Assembly: GCA_017615615.1 (NCBI GenBank)
Contig: JAFZZW010000074.1
Coordinates: 1-64,000 of the forward strand
Reading direction: 5' to 3'
Source: Bacteroidales bacterium
Lineage (GTDB): Bacteria; Bacteroidota; Bacteroidia; Bacteroidales; UBA932
Length of the DNA stretch: 64,000 bases
The position numbers were made by a program, and so were the translations under genes. The notes below the pieces were generated by a model. The model was not told where the DNA came from, made no database searches, and saw nothing but the letters and a program-made list of their open reading frames with translations. Shown here in pieces: positions 15,293 through 24,219 of this stretch. Each line of letters starts with the position of its first letter. Within the stretch, counting starts at the first letter, position 1.

Positions 15293-18210
15293 ATATCCAT
15301 ATTGAACACCATGCCGATGTGGTAGGGCTGGAGATCGGAGGGGGCTCCGAAGTTCCAGTAGGCGCTTACGCCGATACGCGTGGTGAAAGGCATCCATGCG
15401 AGGTTGCCGAGGACGACGCAGAGGTCTGCGCCGACGCTCGCAAGGGCGCGGCTGGACCGCCCTGAAGGCGCAAGCGTGAAGTAGGAGCCGTCGGCATGCA
15501 GGGTGCATTCAAAATTGCGCACATAAGCCACGGGGCACAGGGCCGACCAGTCGACGGGAAGGAACGGGAATGCATAATCCAGCGTCACGCGGCTCTGGAA
15601 ACCGTAATTGCTGACCTCGGAGGCAAGGGTGCTGAACGAGGTCATGCCCCTGGGAAGTACCGTGGCGTAACGGTCGTTGATGTAAGAATCGGACAGTGGT
15701 ACCTGCGCGGTGGCCGTCAGCTTGATTCCGTGCGTGCGGAGGAAGCCGGGAAGATAACCGTAGCCGAACAGATAAGCATTGGGAGAGAATATCTCCGTCG
15801 TGCCGATGCGTCCGCTCCATCCGGCCTCGAGCCCCGCGCCCAGCCTTGGATAAATACCAGAAGAAGGAATCGAACTGACTATGTAACCGCGCAGCGATGC
15901 GGCGACCCTGTTCATTGGGACAAGCCCTCCGTGAGTCACGATGCTGTTGGACACCGCCGCCTGCACCTGCGGGACTACACCCCTGTACCACCCTCCGGAA
16001 GAGAAGTTGAACGGGATATATACCTTGACCATGGAGTTGAATGACGGAACCCCCTCGAAGGTACTGCGCGTAAAACCGAGCTTGCGGGAAAACGAAGAAT
16101 AGAACGACTGCAGGTAGTACAACGACGCAGGATCGCTGTCGAGCGACAATGATGCTTCTATCTTTGGGTACAGGCCGGCATATGTGAATCTGGTTTCGAG
16201 CTGGTGTTTCCACTTGTCTGCAGGGAATGCGCCGTAGGCGACCGTGCCGTAAAGCGTTTCCAGGTCGTTCTGGAAGAACGCCGTGGCGCCGAGGCTTACC
16301 GAGGTAAAGATATTCTCGAAGCTGAGGTCGCTGACGGCGTCCGTGCTTACGTACAGCGGGGCCCAGGAATGGAAACGGAAAAGATGCAGCAGGCGGTTGT
16401 ATCTCTGCGGTTCCGGCACGGTGACCAGACTGTCGCGGTCGACGGGGCACGGCGCCTGGAGGTCCTCCGCAAATTCGTATCGGTGTGGAGTGCGGAAGTC
16501 TTCCCCGACCGGGGACGGAAGCTCATCCAGGGCCGTACGAAAGATGAATTTTCCGTCCCGTCCCGGGGCGGAGAAATAAACTCCGTCGCCGCAGAAACAG
16601 TACTCCGCGCCACCCTGGGGAGAACTCGTCAGCCTGTATGCCTTGCCGTCGTCAAGCCGGTACAGCTCGAACACCCCGGTTTGATCGGAACAGAAATACA
16701 GCGCGCCGTCCCATGACCAGATATCTTCCACCACGGAATTGCCGCAGGAAAGGACCTGCCGGAAATCGCCGGACGCACTGTAAATCCCGAATCCCGAACG
16801 CTCCATCGCCGAAACGAATATCTCGTCCCCTATCCAGACGGATTCCACTATCTGAAGGCCGTCGGGGGCGTCGTATCGGGCAAGAACCTCTGCCGTACAG
16901 GCGTCAATAACCAGCAGGGACGATCCGCCCTCCGCGGGATACTCCGTTACGGCAATACGCAATCCGTCCGGGGAGACGGAAGGATTGTACCAGCGTGTAC
17001 GGTGCGAAAGCCGCCTGTGCCTGCCGTCGGTTCCGCAATACCATATTTCGGAAAAAGTTCTGAGTTCCCAGCGGGGGTCGTTGATTATTTCGCTCCAGTA
17101 AAGGCGTCCGAGGGTATCAGAGGCGCTAAGACAGCTGGCGCTGCGGCTGAACGCGGAAAGCGCCCGGACGCTGCCGCAGGAATAGATCCGCACAAGTTCC
17201 GGAGCTCTCTCCAGGCCGCTGCGGACCGCATATAAATCCCCGTCAAGGCTGCATAAAGACTCGAACGACACATACCGCCTTTCTGCGGGAGTAATCTGCT
17301 CAGAGGGCATGAAAGGGGCCCTTGCGAGCTCGTCCCTGCGCCAGCGGACCTGCAGGGTGTCGGTTATCTCGGCGAACGCCTCCCGGAACTTCTTGCCGGT
17401 GACTTCCTTGACCGTATTCTGATAATTGAACAGCGGCCAGGGCCAGCATTTCTTGCGGAAGATGCGCTCGTAATACCGGGCAGTGAAGTCCTGGACGCCA
17501 TAGACGGAACGCATGCCGCCGGCGCGGATATAGCCGACGGTATAATAGTCGGGCGTGTAATTCCTGATGGAACCGTAACGCCACTGCCAGAAGTTGCGGG
17601 TGTCTCCGGCGAGGAAAGCCGCCCTCTGGTACTCCAGGAACGAAGAACTGCGTCCGCGGCCGGATGCGGTGAGTTCCGTCTCCGCCGCTACCGCATCGCC
17701 CTCGAAGAAGGACGGGCCGCAGTACAGCGACGCTGCTGCGCCGGAGAAAATGTCCCCCACTATGTATCGGAACGGCCGGTAGGGGCGGGCGTTGACGAAC
17801 TGCATCTGGGCCACATGCCGCGACTCGTGGATGACGAGGTGCTCCGGCCAGGGCGTGACGTCGTGCGGGTCGTACATCGGAGTGGTGAACAGCGACATGC
17901 GCCTGGGGGCGTCCGCCACCATTCCGTTGCTGTGGGACGTATAAGGATGCAGGACGACGGGAAGAGGATGTTTGTATTCCTGATTGGGAACATAGCCAGC
18001 AGTGGCGCCGACAGGGATTTTGACGCGTTCCAGCATCTCGGCGTACACGCGGGCGAGGGAGTCTGTGCCCTCGGGGTATAATACCCTGTAGTCCGGCGTG
18101 ACGATCTGCCTCCAGCGGAGCCCCGCCGGCTCGCTGCCCTGTATGTAGAACTGGGCGGCGGCCGGCAGGGCCAGGAGGAGAAGCAGCGCGGCTACAAGGC
18201 TGCGGCGCAT
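15289..18210 (-). CDS. Outer membrane protein with gluzincin, beta-propeller and barrel regions
   Basis: 973 aa with a signal peptide (LLLLALPAAAQ). Residues about 35-270 look like a gluzincin 'peptidase MA' domain: HESRH (H128, E129, H132) in an HExxH arrangement, and a downstream FFEGDAVAAE segment (E170 or E177) that could give the third zinc ligand. Residues about 310-600 resemble a TolB/WD40-like beta-propeller (repeats such as LYWSEIINDPRWE, VSPDGLRIAVTEY). From about 640 to the end, alternating aromatic/polar strands suggest a C-terminal outer membrane beta-barrel. Related proteins occur in Bacteroidales, function unknown. It ends 1 nt after galK's stop, so both are likely cotranscribed. 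Confidence 0.75.
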   Translation of the reverse strand: MRRSLVAALLLLLALPAAAQFYIQGSEPAGLRWRQIVTPDYRVLYPEGTDSLARVYAEMLERVKIPVGATAGYVPNQEYKHPLPVVLHPYTSHSNGMVADAPRRMSLFTTPMYDPHDVTPWPEHLVIHESRHVAQMQFVNARPYRPFRYIVGDIFSGAAASLYCGPSFFEGDAVAAETELTASGRGRSSSFLEYQRAAFLAGDTRNFWQWRYGSIRNYTPDYYTVGYIRAGGMRSVYGVQDFTARYYERIFRKKCWPWPLFNYQNTVKEVTGKKFREAFAEITDTLQVRWRRDELARAPFMPSEQITPAERRYVSFESLCSLDGDLYAVRSGLERAPELVRIYSCGSVRALSAFSRSASCLSASDTLGRLYWSEIINDPRWELRTFSEIWYCGTDGRHRRLSHRTRWYNPSVSPDGLRIAVTEYPAEGGSSLLVIDACTAEVLARYDAPDGLQIVESVWIGDEIFVSAMERSGFGIYSASGDFRQVLSCGNSVVEDIWSWDGALYFCSDQTGVFELYRLDDGKAYRLTSSPQGGAEYCFCGDGVYFSAPGRDGKFIFRTALDELPSPVGEDFRTPHRYEFAEDLQAPCPVDRDSLVTVPEPQRYNRLLHLFRFHSWAPLYVSTDAVSDLSFENIFTSVSLGATAFFQNDLETLYGTVAYGAFPADKWKHQLETRFTYAGLYPKIEASLSLDSDPASLYYLQSFYSSFSRKLGFTRSTFEGVPSFNSMVKVYIPFNFSSGGWYRGVVPQVQAAVSNSIVTHGGLVPMNRVAASLRGYIVSSIPSSGIYPRLGAGLEAGWSGRIGTTEIFSPNAYLFGYGYLPGFLRTHGIKLTATAQVPLSDSYINDRYATVLPRGMTSFSTLASEVSNYGFQSRVTLDYAFPFLPVDWSALCPVAYVRNFECTLHADGSYFTLAPSGRSSRALASVGADLCVVLGNLAWMPFTTRIGVSAYWNFGAPSDLQPYHIGMVFNMDI

Positions 18211-18211
18211 A

Positions 18212-19357
18212 TCAAGCGAGTTTGCGGGCGCCGTCGGAGATTACGACGTCGTAAACCTTAAGGTCGTGGCCGAACTTGGCTCTGTACTGTGCCTTGGCCT
18301 CGGCCACGAAGGCGTCGTAGAGCTCCGCCTTGACAAGGTTGATGGTGCAGCCGCCGAAGCCGCCGCCCATGACGCGGGAGCCGGTGACCTCCATCTTGCG
18401 GGCCAGTTTGGCGAGGAAGTCGAGCTCGGGGCAGCTCACCTCGTACAGGCGGCTGAGGCCGAAGTGGGTCTGGTACATCATCTCGCCGACGGTCTCGTAG
18501 TCGCCGCGCTCGAGGGCGTCGCAGACATCGAGAACCCTCTGTACCTCGCCGATGACGTATTCTGCGCGGATGAAATCCTCCTCACTGATCTTGTCGCGGA
18601 CCTCGTCGAGCCATACGCGCTTGCAGTCGGAGAGGAAGTCGACCTCGGGATGGTTCTGCTTGATGGCGGCGGCGGCACGCTCGCAGGACTGGCGGCGGAA
18701 GTTGTACGCTGAGCTTGCGAGTTCATGCTTGACGCAGGTGTCGAGCAGGACGAGCTTGTAGCCCTCGGGGTTGAAGGGGAAATACTGGTGCTCGAGGGTT
18801 TTGCAGTTGAGGCGGATGAGCTGGCCCTTCTTGCCGAAGCAGGATGCGAACTGGTCCATGATGCCGCACATGACTCCACAGTAGTTGTGCTCGGTGCTCT
18901 GGCCGATGCGGGCGAGTTCGAACAGGTCGAGACCGTTGTGGTTGAGGTCGTTGATGGCATAGGCGAAGCAGCTCTCCAGAGCGGCGGATGAACTCAGGCC
19001 GGCGCCAAGGGGGACGTCTCCTGCGAAGACAGCGTCGAACCCGGCCACCGCGCCGCCGCGCTTGATGGTTTCGCGGCATACGCCGAAGATGTAGCGGGCC
19101 CACTGCTCGGCGGGCTTGTCGGCCTCTTCCAGTCCGAACACGGCAGCGGCGTCATAATCCAGGGAATACAGGCGGACCTTGTCTGTTCCGTTGGGTTTGA
19201 TTTCTGCCATTATGCCCTTGTCGATGGCTCCGGGGAACACATATCCGCCGTTGTAGTCGGTGTGTTCGCCGATAAGGTTGATACGGCCTGCTGCAGCATA
19301 GAAAACGCCGCCTTCCCCATAAAGGGACACGAATTTGCTGTGGATTCTTTCTTTCAT
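18212..19357 (-). CDS. galK: Galactokinase
   Basis: 381 aa, the usual GHMP galactokinase length. Motif 1 (GRINLIGEHTDYNGGY, 24-39) contains the galactose-binding residues, motif 2 GAGLSSSAALE (118-128) the ATP-binding loop, and motif 3 MGGGFGGCTI lies near residue 335. It phosphorylates alpha-D-galactose at C1 with ATP in the Leloir pathway. galT, galE and galM are not in this window. It sits between ychF (12 nt upstream) and the large outer membrane protein (1 nt downstream), an arrangement that gives no further clue. Confidence 0.97.
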   Translation of the reverse strand: MKERIHSKFVSLYGEGGVFYAAAGRINLIGEHTDYNGGYVFPGAIDKGIMAEIKPNGTDKVRLYSLDYDAAAVFGLEEADKPAEQWARYIFGVCRETIKRGGAVAGFDAVFAGDVPLGAGLSSSAALESCFAYAINDLNHNGLDLFELARIGQSTEHNYCGVMCGIMDQFASCFGKKGQLIRLNCKTLEHQYFPFNPEGYKLVLLDTCVKHELASSAYNFRRQSCERAAAAIKQNHPEVDFLSDCKRVWLDEVRDKISEEDFIRAEYVIGEVQRVLDVCDALERGDYETVGEMMYQTHFGLSRLYEVSCPELDFLAKLARKMEVTGSRVMGGGFGGCTINLVKAELYDAFVAEAKAQYRAKFGHDLKVYDVVISDGARKLA

Positions 19358-19369
19358 TGGTTACAAGTA

Positions 19370-20470
19370 TTATACGTTGAATAAAAAATGCATTATATCG
19401 CCGTCCTGCACCACATAGTCCTTGCCCTCGACGCCCATCTTGCCGGCGGCGCGCACGGCGGACTCTGTCCTGTACTGGACGAAGTCTTCGTATTTGATGA
19501 CCTCGGCGCGGATGAAGCCCTTCTCGAAGTCGGTATGGATGACGCCGGCTGCCTTGGGAGCCTTGTCTCCGGCGTGGATGGTCCAGGCGCGGCATTCGTC
19601 GGCCCCGGCGGTGAAGAAGGTGCGTAGCCCCAGCAGCTTGTAGGCCTCCTGGATGAGGCGGACGACGCCGGATTCCTCCAGGCCCATTTCTTCAAGGAAC
19701 ATCTTACGGTCCTCGTAGTCTTCCATTTCCGCAATCTCGGACTCGGTGCGGGCGGAAATTACCAGGATGCCCGCGTCCTCGTCCTTCACGGCTTCCCTGA
19801 CGGCATCCACATAGGCGTTGCCGCCGGCTGCGGAGGCATCGTCCACGTTGCAGACGTACAGGACCGGCTTGTTGGTAAGAAGGAACAGGTCGTGCGCAAG
19901 GGCGGCCTCTTCCTCATTGAGAAGGGCCACGCTGCGGCAGGAACGGCCCGCGGTGAGGGCCTCGCGGTAGCGGGTGAGCAGGGCGGCGAGCTTTTTGGAC
20001 TCCTTGTCGCCGGCCGCCGCGGCCTTGGTGCATTTGGCGAGGCGGGCTTCCACTGTTTCAAGGTCCTTTATCTGGAGCTCCAAGTCCACTACTTCCTTGT
20101 CGCGGACGGGATCCACCGTGCCGTCCACATGGACGACGTTGCCGTCGTCGAAGCAACGGAGGACATGGAGGATGGCGTCGCACTCGCGGATATTTGCGAG
20201 AAACTGGTTGCCCAGGCCCTCTCCCCTGCTGGCGCCCTTCACCAGGCCGGCGATATCGACGATATCGACGGTGGCGGGGATGCTGCGCTGCGGGTGGCAT
20301 ATATCGGTAAGCACCTCAAGGCGCTTGTCGGGGACGTTGGTGGAACCGAGGTTGGGCTCGATGGTACAGAAGGGAAAGTTGGCGCTCTGGGCCTTGCCGC
20401 TGCTCACGCAGTTGAAGAGGGTGGATTTTCCCACGTTCGGCAGGCCGACTATTCCGCATTTAAGAGACAT
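19370..20470 (-). CDS. ychF: Redox-regulated ATPase YchF (OLA1 family)
   Basis: 366 aa, full length. An Obg-like G domain starts with GLPNVGKSTLFN (8-19), has the switch region SANFPFCTIEPN and a DIAGLVKGAS G3 motif, and is interrupted by a coiled-coil around residues 125-160. A C-terminal TGS domain ends at about residue 362. YchF binds ribosomes and hydrolyses ATP in preference to GTP. A -7 element TAAATTTG lies 26 nt upstream of the ATG. Confidence 0.97.
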   Translation of the reverse strand: MSLKCGIVGLPNVGKSTLFNCVSSGKAQSANFPFCTIEPNLGSTNVPDKRLEVLTDICHPQRSIPATVDIVDIAGLVKGASRGEGLGNQFLANIRECDAILHVLRCFDDGNVVHVDGTVDPVRDKEVVDLELQIKDLETVEARLAKCTKAAAAGDKESKKLAALLTRYREALTAGRSCRSVALLNEEEAALAHDLFLLTNKPVLYVCNVDDASAAGGNAYVDAVREAVKDEDAGILVISARTESEIAEMEDYEDRKMFLEEMGLEESGVVRLIQEAYKLLGLRTFFTAGADECRAWTIHAGDKAPKAAGVIHTDFEKGFIRAEVIKYEDFVQYRTESAVRAAGKMGVEGKDYVVQDGDIMHFLFNV

Positions 20471-20496
20471 CTCGTTTTTTTACTGGTCAATTCCCA

Positions 20497-20504
20497 CAAA
20501 TTTA
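20497..20504 (-). promoter_or_regulatory. -7 element of ychF
   Basis: Minus strand TAAATTTG matches TAnnTTTG, 26 nt before the ATG of ychF, within a 57-bp AT-rich divergent spacer. Confidence 0.55.
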
Positions 20505-20515
20505 ATATTTTTTAG

Positions 20516-20523
20516 CATATTTG
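20516..20523 (+). promoter_or_regulatory. Weak -7 element of the EEP-family gene
   Basis: CATATTTG differs from TAnnTTTG only in its first base and ends 4 nt before the ATG at 20528, the same short spacing seen at several other starts in this window. Confidence 0.35.
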
Positions 20524-20527
20524 CCAT

Positions 20528-21400
20528 ATGAAACTGACTATGATTTTGCTTCTTGGCCTGCTGGCCCCGCAGCCCGACAGCCTTCTTGTCGTGAGCTGGA
20601 ACGTAGAGAATTTCCTGGATTACCGCACGGACACCACGGGGCGCCATACTGCATCGCGCTTTTATTCCAAGTGCAACTCCGTGGCCAAAACCCTGTTCCT
20701 GATCGCCCAGGAGGAGGGACGCCTGCCTGATGCCGTCGCGCTCATGGAAATCGGCGACCGCTTCGTACTGGACCGCCTTCTGCGGAGCACGCCGCTGCGC
20801 AAGCTGGATTACTCCGTCGTACACTACGAATCGCCGGACAGGCGCGGCATAGACTGCGCACTGCTGTTCCGGCGTTCATCCCTGCACCTGATTCACTCCA
20901 GGCCCTGCCACCTGTACGACAGTACCGGGGCCGTCATGCCCACCAGGGATATCCTTCTTGCCGAATTCGACAGCCTTGCCATACTGGTCAACCACCACCC
21001 TTCAAAGGTGGGAGCCGCCTCCGGAGCGCGCCGCGCCGTCGCCATGGCCCGCATGACCGCCCTGATGGATTCGTTGAGCGTTCCCGTCCTGTCGGCAGGG
21101 GATTTCAACGACGACGTGTGGCACACGGGCGGCCCGGGAACCATCAAATACAACGGTGCATGGGAAAAGATTGACGGCCACTTCGCCCGTGGCCTCACGG
21201 TGCGGGAAAGGGTCTTCGCCGCCCCCGTCCTCAGCGAAGAGGACCGCACCTGGGGCGGCACCAAGCCCCGCCGCACCTTCTCCGGCCCCCGCTACCTCGG
21301 CGGCGTCTCCGACCATTATCCGGTAATCCTGTGGATACGAAAGACTGCCGCCGGTCATTCATCGAACGGAACGACCGGCGGCAATATAATGCTTTTTTGA
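20528..21400 (+). CDS. Endonuclease/exonuclease/phosphatase-fold protein
   Basis: 290 aa with a short hydrophobic N-terminus (LTMILLLGLLAPQ) that may act as a signal peptide. The EEP fold is marked by SWNVENF (about 23-29), the metal-binding region VALMEIGD (about 74-81, the conserved Glu), a central NHHPSK segment, SAGDFNDD and the C-terminal SDHYPVIL. Such proteins cleave phosphodiesters in nucleic acids or lipids; the substrate here is unknown, although an exported nuclease is plausible. The last 20 codons run through a strong terminator hairpin, which makes the C-terminus (KTAAGHSSNGTTGGN) unusual. Confidence 0.85.
   Translation: MKLTMILLLGLLAPQPDSLLVVSWNVENFLDYRTDTTGRHTASRFYSKCNSVAKTLFLIAQEEGRLPDAVALMEIGDRFVLDRLLRSTPLRKLDYSVVHYESPDRRGIDCALLFRRSSLHLIHSRPCHLYDSTGAVMPTRDILLAEFDSLAILVNHHPSKVGAASGARRAVAMARMTALMDSLSVPVLSAGDFNDDVWHTGGPGTIKYNGAWEKIDGHFARGLTVRERVFAAPVLSEEDRTWGGTKPRRTFSGPRYLGGVSDHYPVILWIRKTAAGHSSNGTTGGNIMLF
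21347..21398 (+). terminator. Rho-independent terminator inside the 3' end of the EEP gene
   Basis: Perfect 10-bp arms GCCGCCGGTC (21347-21356) and GACCGGCGGC (21373-21382), then an AT-rich stretch and T6 (21393-21398). The stop codon TGA directly follows the T-run, so the coding frame crosses the whole terminator. Confidence 0.75.
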
Positions 21401-21428
21401 CATCGGTCATTCATTCGCCGGAACGACC
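21353..21428. repeat. Duplicated 24-bp palindrome-like element
   Basis: Two 24-bp copies (21353-21376 and 21405-21428), both bounded by GGTC and GACC and agreeing at 20 of 24 positions; the four differing bases are in the loop. The first copy is the core of the terminator; the second lies between the two convergent genes. Confidence 0.7.
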
Positions 21429-21443
21429 TACGTCACTCAGTTT

Positions 21444-23534
21444 CTAGAAGAAGCGGGCCCTGTTGTCTTTGACGTCGGCTTTCTTCATCATTTCGGGGAG
21501 AACACCCTGTGCGGAGTAACGGACCTTCTGGGCCTCGTTGTCGCGGATGTCGTCGGCGGTGAAGACGGAGCCGGTCTCACGGCCGGTAACCTTGAACACA
21601 TAGACGCAGACCTCGCCTGCCACGGGACCGCAGATCTCGTTCTCGGGGGCGACGGATGCGGCGCCGCGGAGAGCGGACTCGACGGAAGAGCGGGACATCG
21701 AAGAGAAGGATACTCCCTCTGCGGAGGCCGACTGTACGCCAAGGGCCTCGGCCATTTCCTCGAGGGTTCCGAGTCCGTTTATCTTCTCGGCGACCTGGGC
21801 GCAGGTGTTGGCCTTGAGCTGCTCGTTGCGGAGAATCTCGTTGATGGAGGAGGAGACCTCTTTCACCGGCTTGTACCCTTCTTCGCGGATGGCCTTGAGG
21901 GCGACGACGAAGAAGTAATTGTTGTTTACGGTGATGATGTTGGAAGCCTTGCCCTGCTTGGAGTCATATACCCAGCGGGTGATTTCCTTGGCCTGACCGA
22001 TGGAACCGTAGTTGGAGGTTGCCTCGGTGACGTTGTTCATGGTGTGGGAATAAACTCCGGTGGAGTCGATGGCTTTCTTGTAGCCCTCGTAGGTACCGCC
22101 GGCTATGGTGGCGAAGCGGTTGGCCTTGGAATAGTAGTCGTTGAAGGTCTCCTTGCTGGCAAGGGCGGTCTTCTCGAGGATGGCGACCTGCTTCTTGGCG
22201 ACGGGCTTGGTGCGCTTGGTTACGACGACCACGTGGCTGCCGTACTGGGTGTTGAGCACGAAGGGCTTGCCGAGCTCGGCGGTGATGCAGCTCTCGAAAC
22301 CGGGGATGGTGTAGGTCTGGGTGAACCAGCCGAGGTTGCCGAGTTCGCCGTCGGCGGCGGAGTTCTGGTCAACCGAATAGAGGGCTGCAAGGCCGGCGAA
22401 ATTGCCGCCCTTCGCCGCCACGGCGCAAAGGCTGTCGGCCAGATGGCGGGCGTCGTTGCCCTGGAGAAGGATATGCTTGACGTAAACGGAATCGGGAACC
22501 ATCGCGGAAGCCATTACCTTCACGCTGCGGAAGACGTTGCCGTCCTTGTAGACGGGGGATACGCCCTGGGCGGAACCGAAGACGAAATCGTTGACCTCGC
22601 CCGATACGGTTCTGAGTTCACCGGCCTTGTACCAGCGCTCGGACAGGGACTGCTCGGAGTTGCGGAGCAGGAAAGCCTTCATGTTGGCGGTGGAGGCGAA
22701 TTCGGGAAGGAGGGATTCGATCTCGTCGCTGGTGGCGGCGACGTCCTTTGCCGAAGGGACGACCTCGTAGACTACATACTCGATGTCGCGGCCCGCGGCC
22801 TGCTTGTAATTATCCTTGTGGGCGTTGTAATACTTCTGGATATCCTTGCCGGTGACCTTGACGGTGGTGTCGTTGTAGTTGAAGGGCACCATGAGATACT
22901 CGACGTTGAAAGTGGTGTTGGCCTCTGCGAGTTCGCGGTCCGCGATTACCTGGGGAAGGTAGTCGGAGGAAGAGAACAGGGAGTTGTACTTCTCGTAGTA
23001 CCTGTTGGTAAGGATGGAGTTCTGGAGGTAGTTCCAGAAGGTCTTCAGACGGCCGGTCTCGTCGGTATTGACGTTCTGCACGAAGTCGCGGAGGGCGTCG
23101 GGGGAATATGCGCCGGACTCATCGAGGAAGAAGTTGCTCTGGGAGAGGATGGGGGATATGCCGTCGCCGGTGGTCATGTCGACCATCTCGTCGGTACCGA
23201 TGCGGATGCCGGCATCCTTGGCGTTCTCGATGAACATGTACCTGTCCATGAAATCCTGCCATGCGGCGTTGCGGATCTGCTGCTGGGACTGCTCGTTGGT
23301 GACGCTGCCGCCGGTAATGACCTGCTGTACGGTGGTGAATTTGTCCACATTCTCCTGGAAGTCGGTGTAGGACACGCGCTTGCCGGCGATACGGCCGACG
23401 TCGAACCTGGAGGACATGCCGTTCAGGGCGTTCTGGAGGGTAGTGGGATCAATGATGAATGAGAGGAGGGCCAGGGCGATGATGATGGAAATCGCCAGGC
23501 CGAATTTTACGCGAATTTTCTGAAGAACCGCCAT
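21444..23534 (-). CDS. Peptidylprolyl isomerase, PpiD/SurA type
   Basis: 696 aa. A single N-terminal anchor (about residues 12-32, LAISIIIALALLSFIID) is followed by a SurA/PpiD-like N-terminal helical domain, a parvulin domain at about 345-440 (VYVKHILLQG, then GELGNLGWF) and a long C-terminal helical region. It is expected to act as an inner-membrane-anchored periplasmic chaperone that helps outer membrane proteins to fold. The gene ends the coaX-OM-TPR-lptC-ppiD set typical of Bacteroidales envelope biogenesis. No terminator is seen directly after it; it is convergent with the EEP gene. Confidence 0.9.
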   Translation of the reverse strand: MAVLQKIRVKFGLAISIIIALALLSFIIDPTTLQNALNGMSSRFDVGRIAGKRVSYTDFQENVDKFTTVQQVITGGSVTNEQSQQQIRNAAWQDFMDRYMFIENAKDAGIRIGTDEMVDMTTGDGISPILSQSNFFLDESGAYSPDALRDFVQNVNTDETGRLKTFWNYLQNSILTNRYYEKYNSLFSSSDYLPQVIADRELAEANTTFNVEYLMVPFNYNDTTVKVTGKDIQKYYNAHKDNYKQAAGRDIEYVVYEVVPSAKDVAATSDEIESLLPEFASTANMKAFLLRNSEQSLSERWYKAGELRTVSGEVNDFVFGSAQGVSPVYKDGNVFRSVKVMASAMVPDSVYVKHILLQGNDARHLADSLCAVAAKGGNFAGLAALYSVDQNSAADGELGNLGWFTQTYTIPGFESCITAELGKPFVLNTQYGSHVVVVTKRTKPVAKKQVAILEKTALASKETFNDYYSKANRFATIAGGTYEGYKKAIDSTGVYSHTMNNVTEATSNYGSIGQAKEITRWVYDSKQGKASNIITVNNNYFFVVALKAIREEGYKPVKEVSSSINEILRNEQLKANTCAQVAEKINGLGTLEEMAEALGVQSASAEGVSFSSMSRSSVESALRGAASVAPENEICGPVAGEVCVYVFKVTGRETGSVFTADDIRDNEAQKVRYSAQGVLPEMMKKADVKDNRARFF

Positions 23535-23585
23535 TGTATTTTATCTTTTAATTTTTTCTTTCGAAGGTAATGGGCCGCGAAGATA

Positions 23586-24218
23586 CTAATTTTTTGGGAA
23601 AGCACCAATAAAATTCACAGAATCAATCACAACACGCGTGGAATCCTGCTCCGAAACGGCGTAACTGTTGAACGGTTTGTGGAGGATGGAGTTGCGGGCA
23701 TGGTCGTCGGAGCGCATGCCGTAACCCTGCATGAATCCGTCCGGAGAATACATCTTGACGTAGCAGTCGGTATAAATCTCCTTGCGGGTTTCGTCCCAAT
23801 AAATGGTGTCCGTCTCCATGGCCTCGTGCTTTATGACGTTGTTGATGAGCACGTTGCCGTAGGCCGACCAAACGTCGCTCTTCCTGCCGGTCTTGTCCAC
23901 CTCATGACGCGCGTTGTCGGAGAAGATGACGGTTTCCAGAAGACCCTCTTCCGTGTAGGAATAAACCGAGAGCCCTCCCGGGAAGAGGTCGAGTTTGACG
24001 GTGTCGTTGTCGTATGTTTCCATTACCGGGGCCTCGAAACGCATTTCCACCTTGCCGTTCCTGGTCTGGACGGAAAACATCTCCCGCAGCGTCTGGACCG
24101 GAGTCTGGGAAAGGTCGAGGGCGTCGGCCTCGCCGAGACCGCCGCCGCAGGAAACGACAATACTGGCAAGCGTGCAAACGCCTGCCAGTATCAGTAATCT
24201 GTATATTCCGGACTTCAA
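23586..24218 (-). CDS. lptC: LPS export lipoprotein LptC
   Basis: 210 aa with lipobox VVSC (Cys24), the lipoprotein form common in Bacteroidota, followed by the LptC/OstA-like beta-jellyroll (VEMRFEAPVMETYDND, LETVIFSDNARHEVDKTG, KEIYTDCYVKMYSPDG). LptC is the periplasmic component that passes LPS from the LptBFG transporter to LptA. The only suitable start is TTG at 24218, one base after the TPR gene's stop, so translation is probably coupled. In many Bacteroidales a CorC/hemolysin-type gene lies between lptC and ppiD; here a 51-bp gap replaces it. Confidence 0.88.
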   Translation of the reverse strand: MKSGIYRLLILAGVCTLASIVVSCGGGLGEADALDLSQTPVQTLREMFSVQTRNGKVEMRFEAPVMETYDNDTVKLDLFPGGLSVYSYTEEGLLETVIFSDNARHEVDKTGRKSDVWSAYGNVLINNVIKHEAMETDTIYWDETRKEIYTDCYVKMYSPDGFMQGYGMRSDDHARNSILHKPFNSYAVSEQDSTRVVIDSVNFIGAFPKN

Positions 24219-24219
24219 A

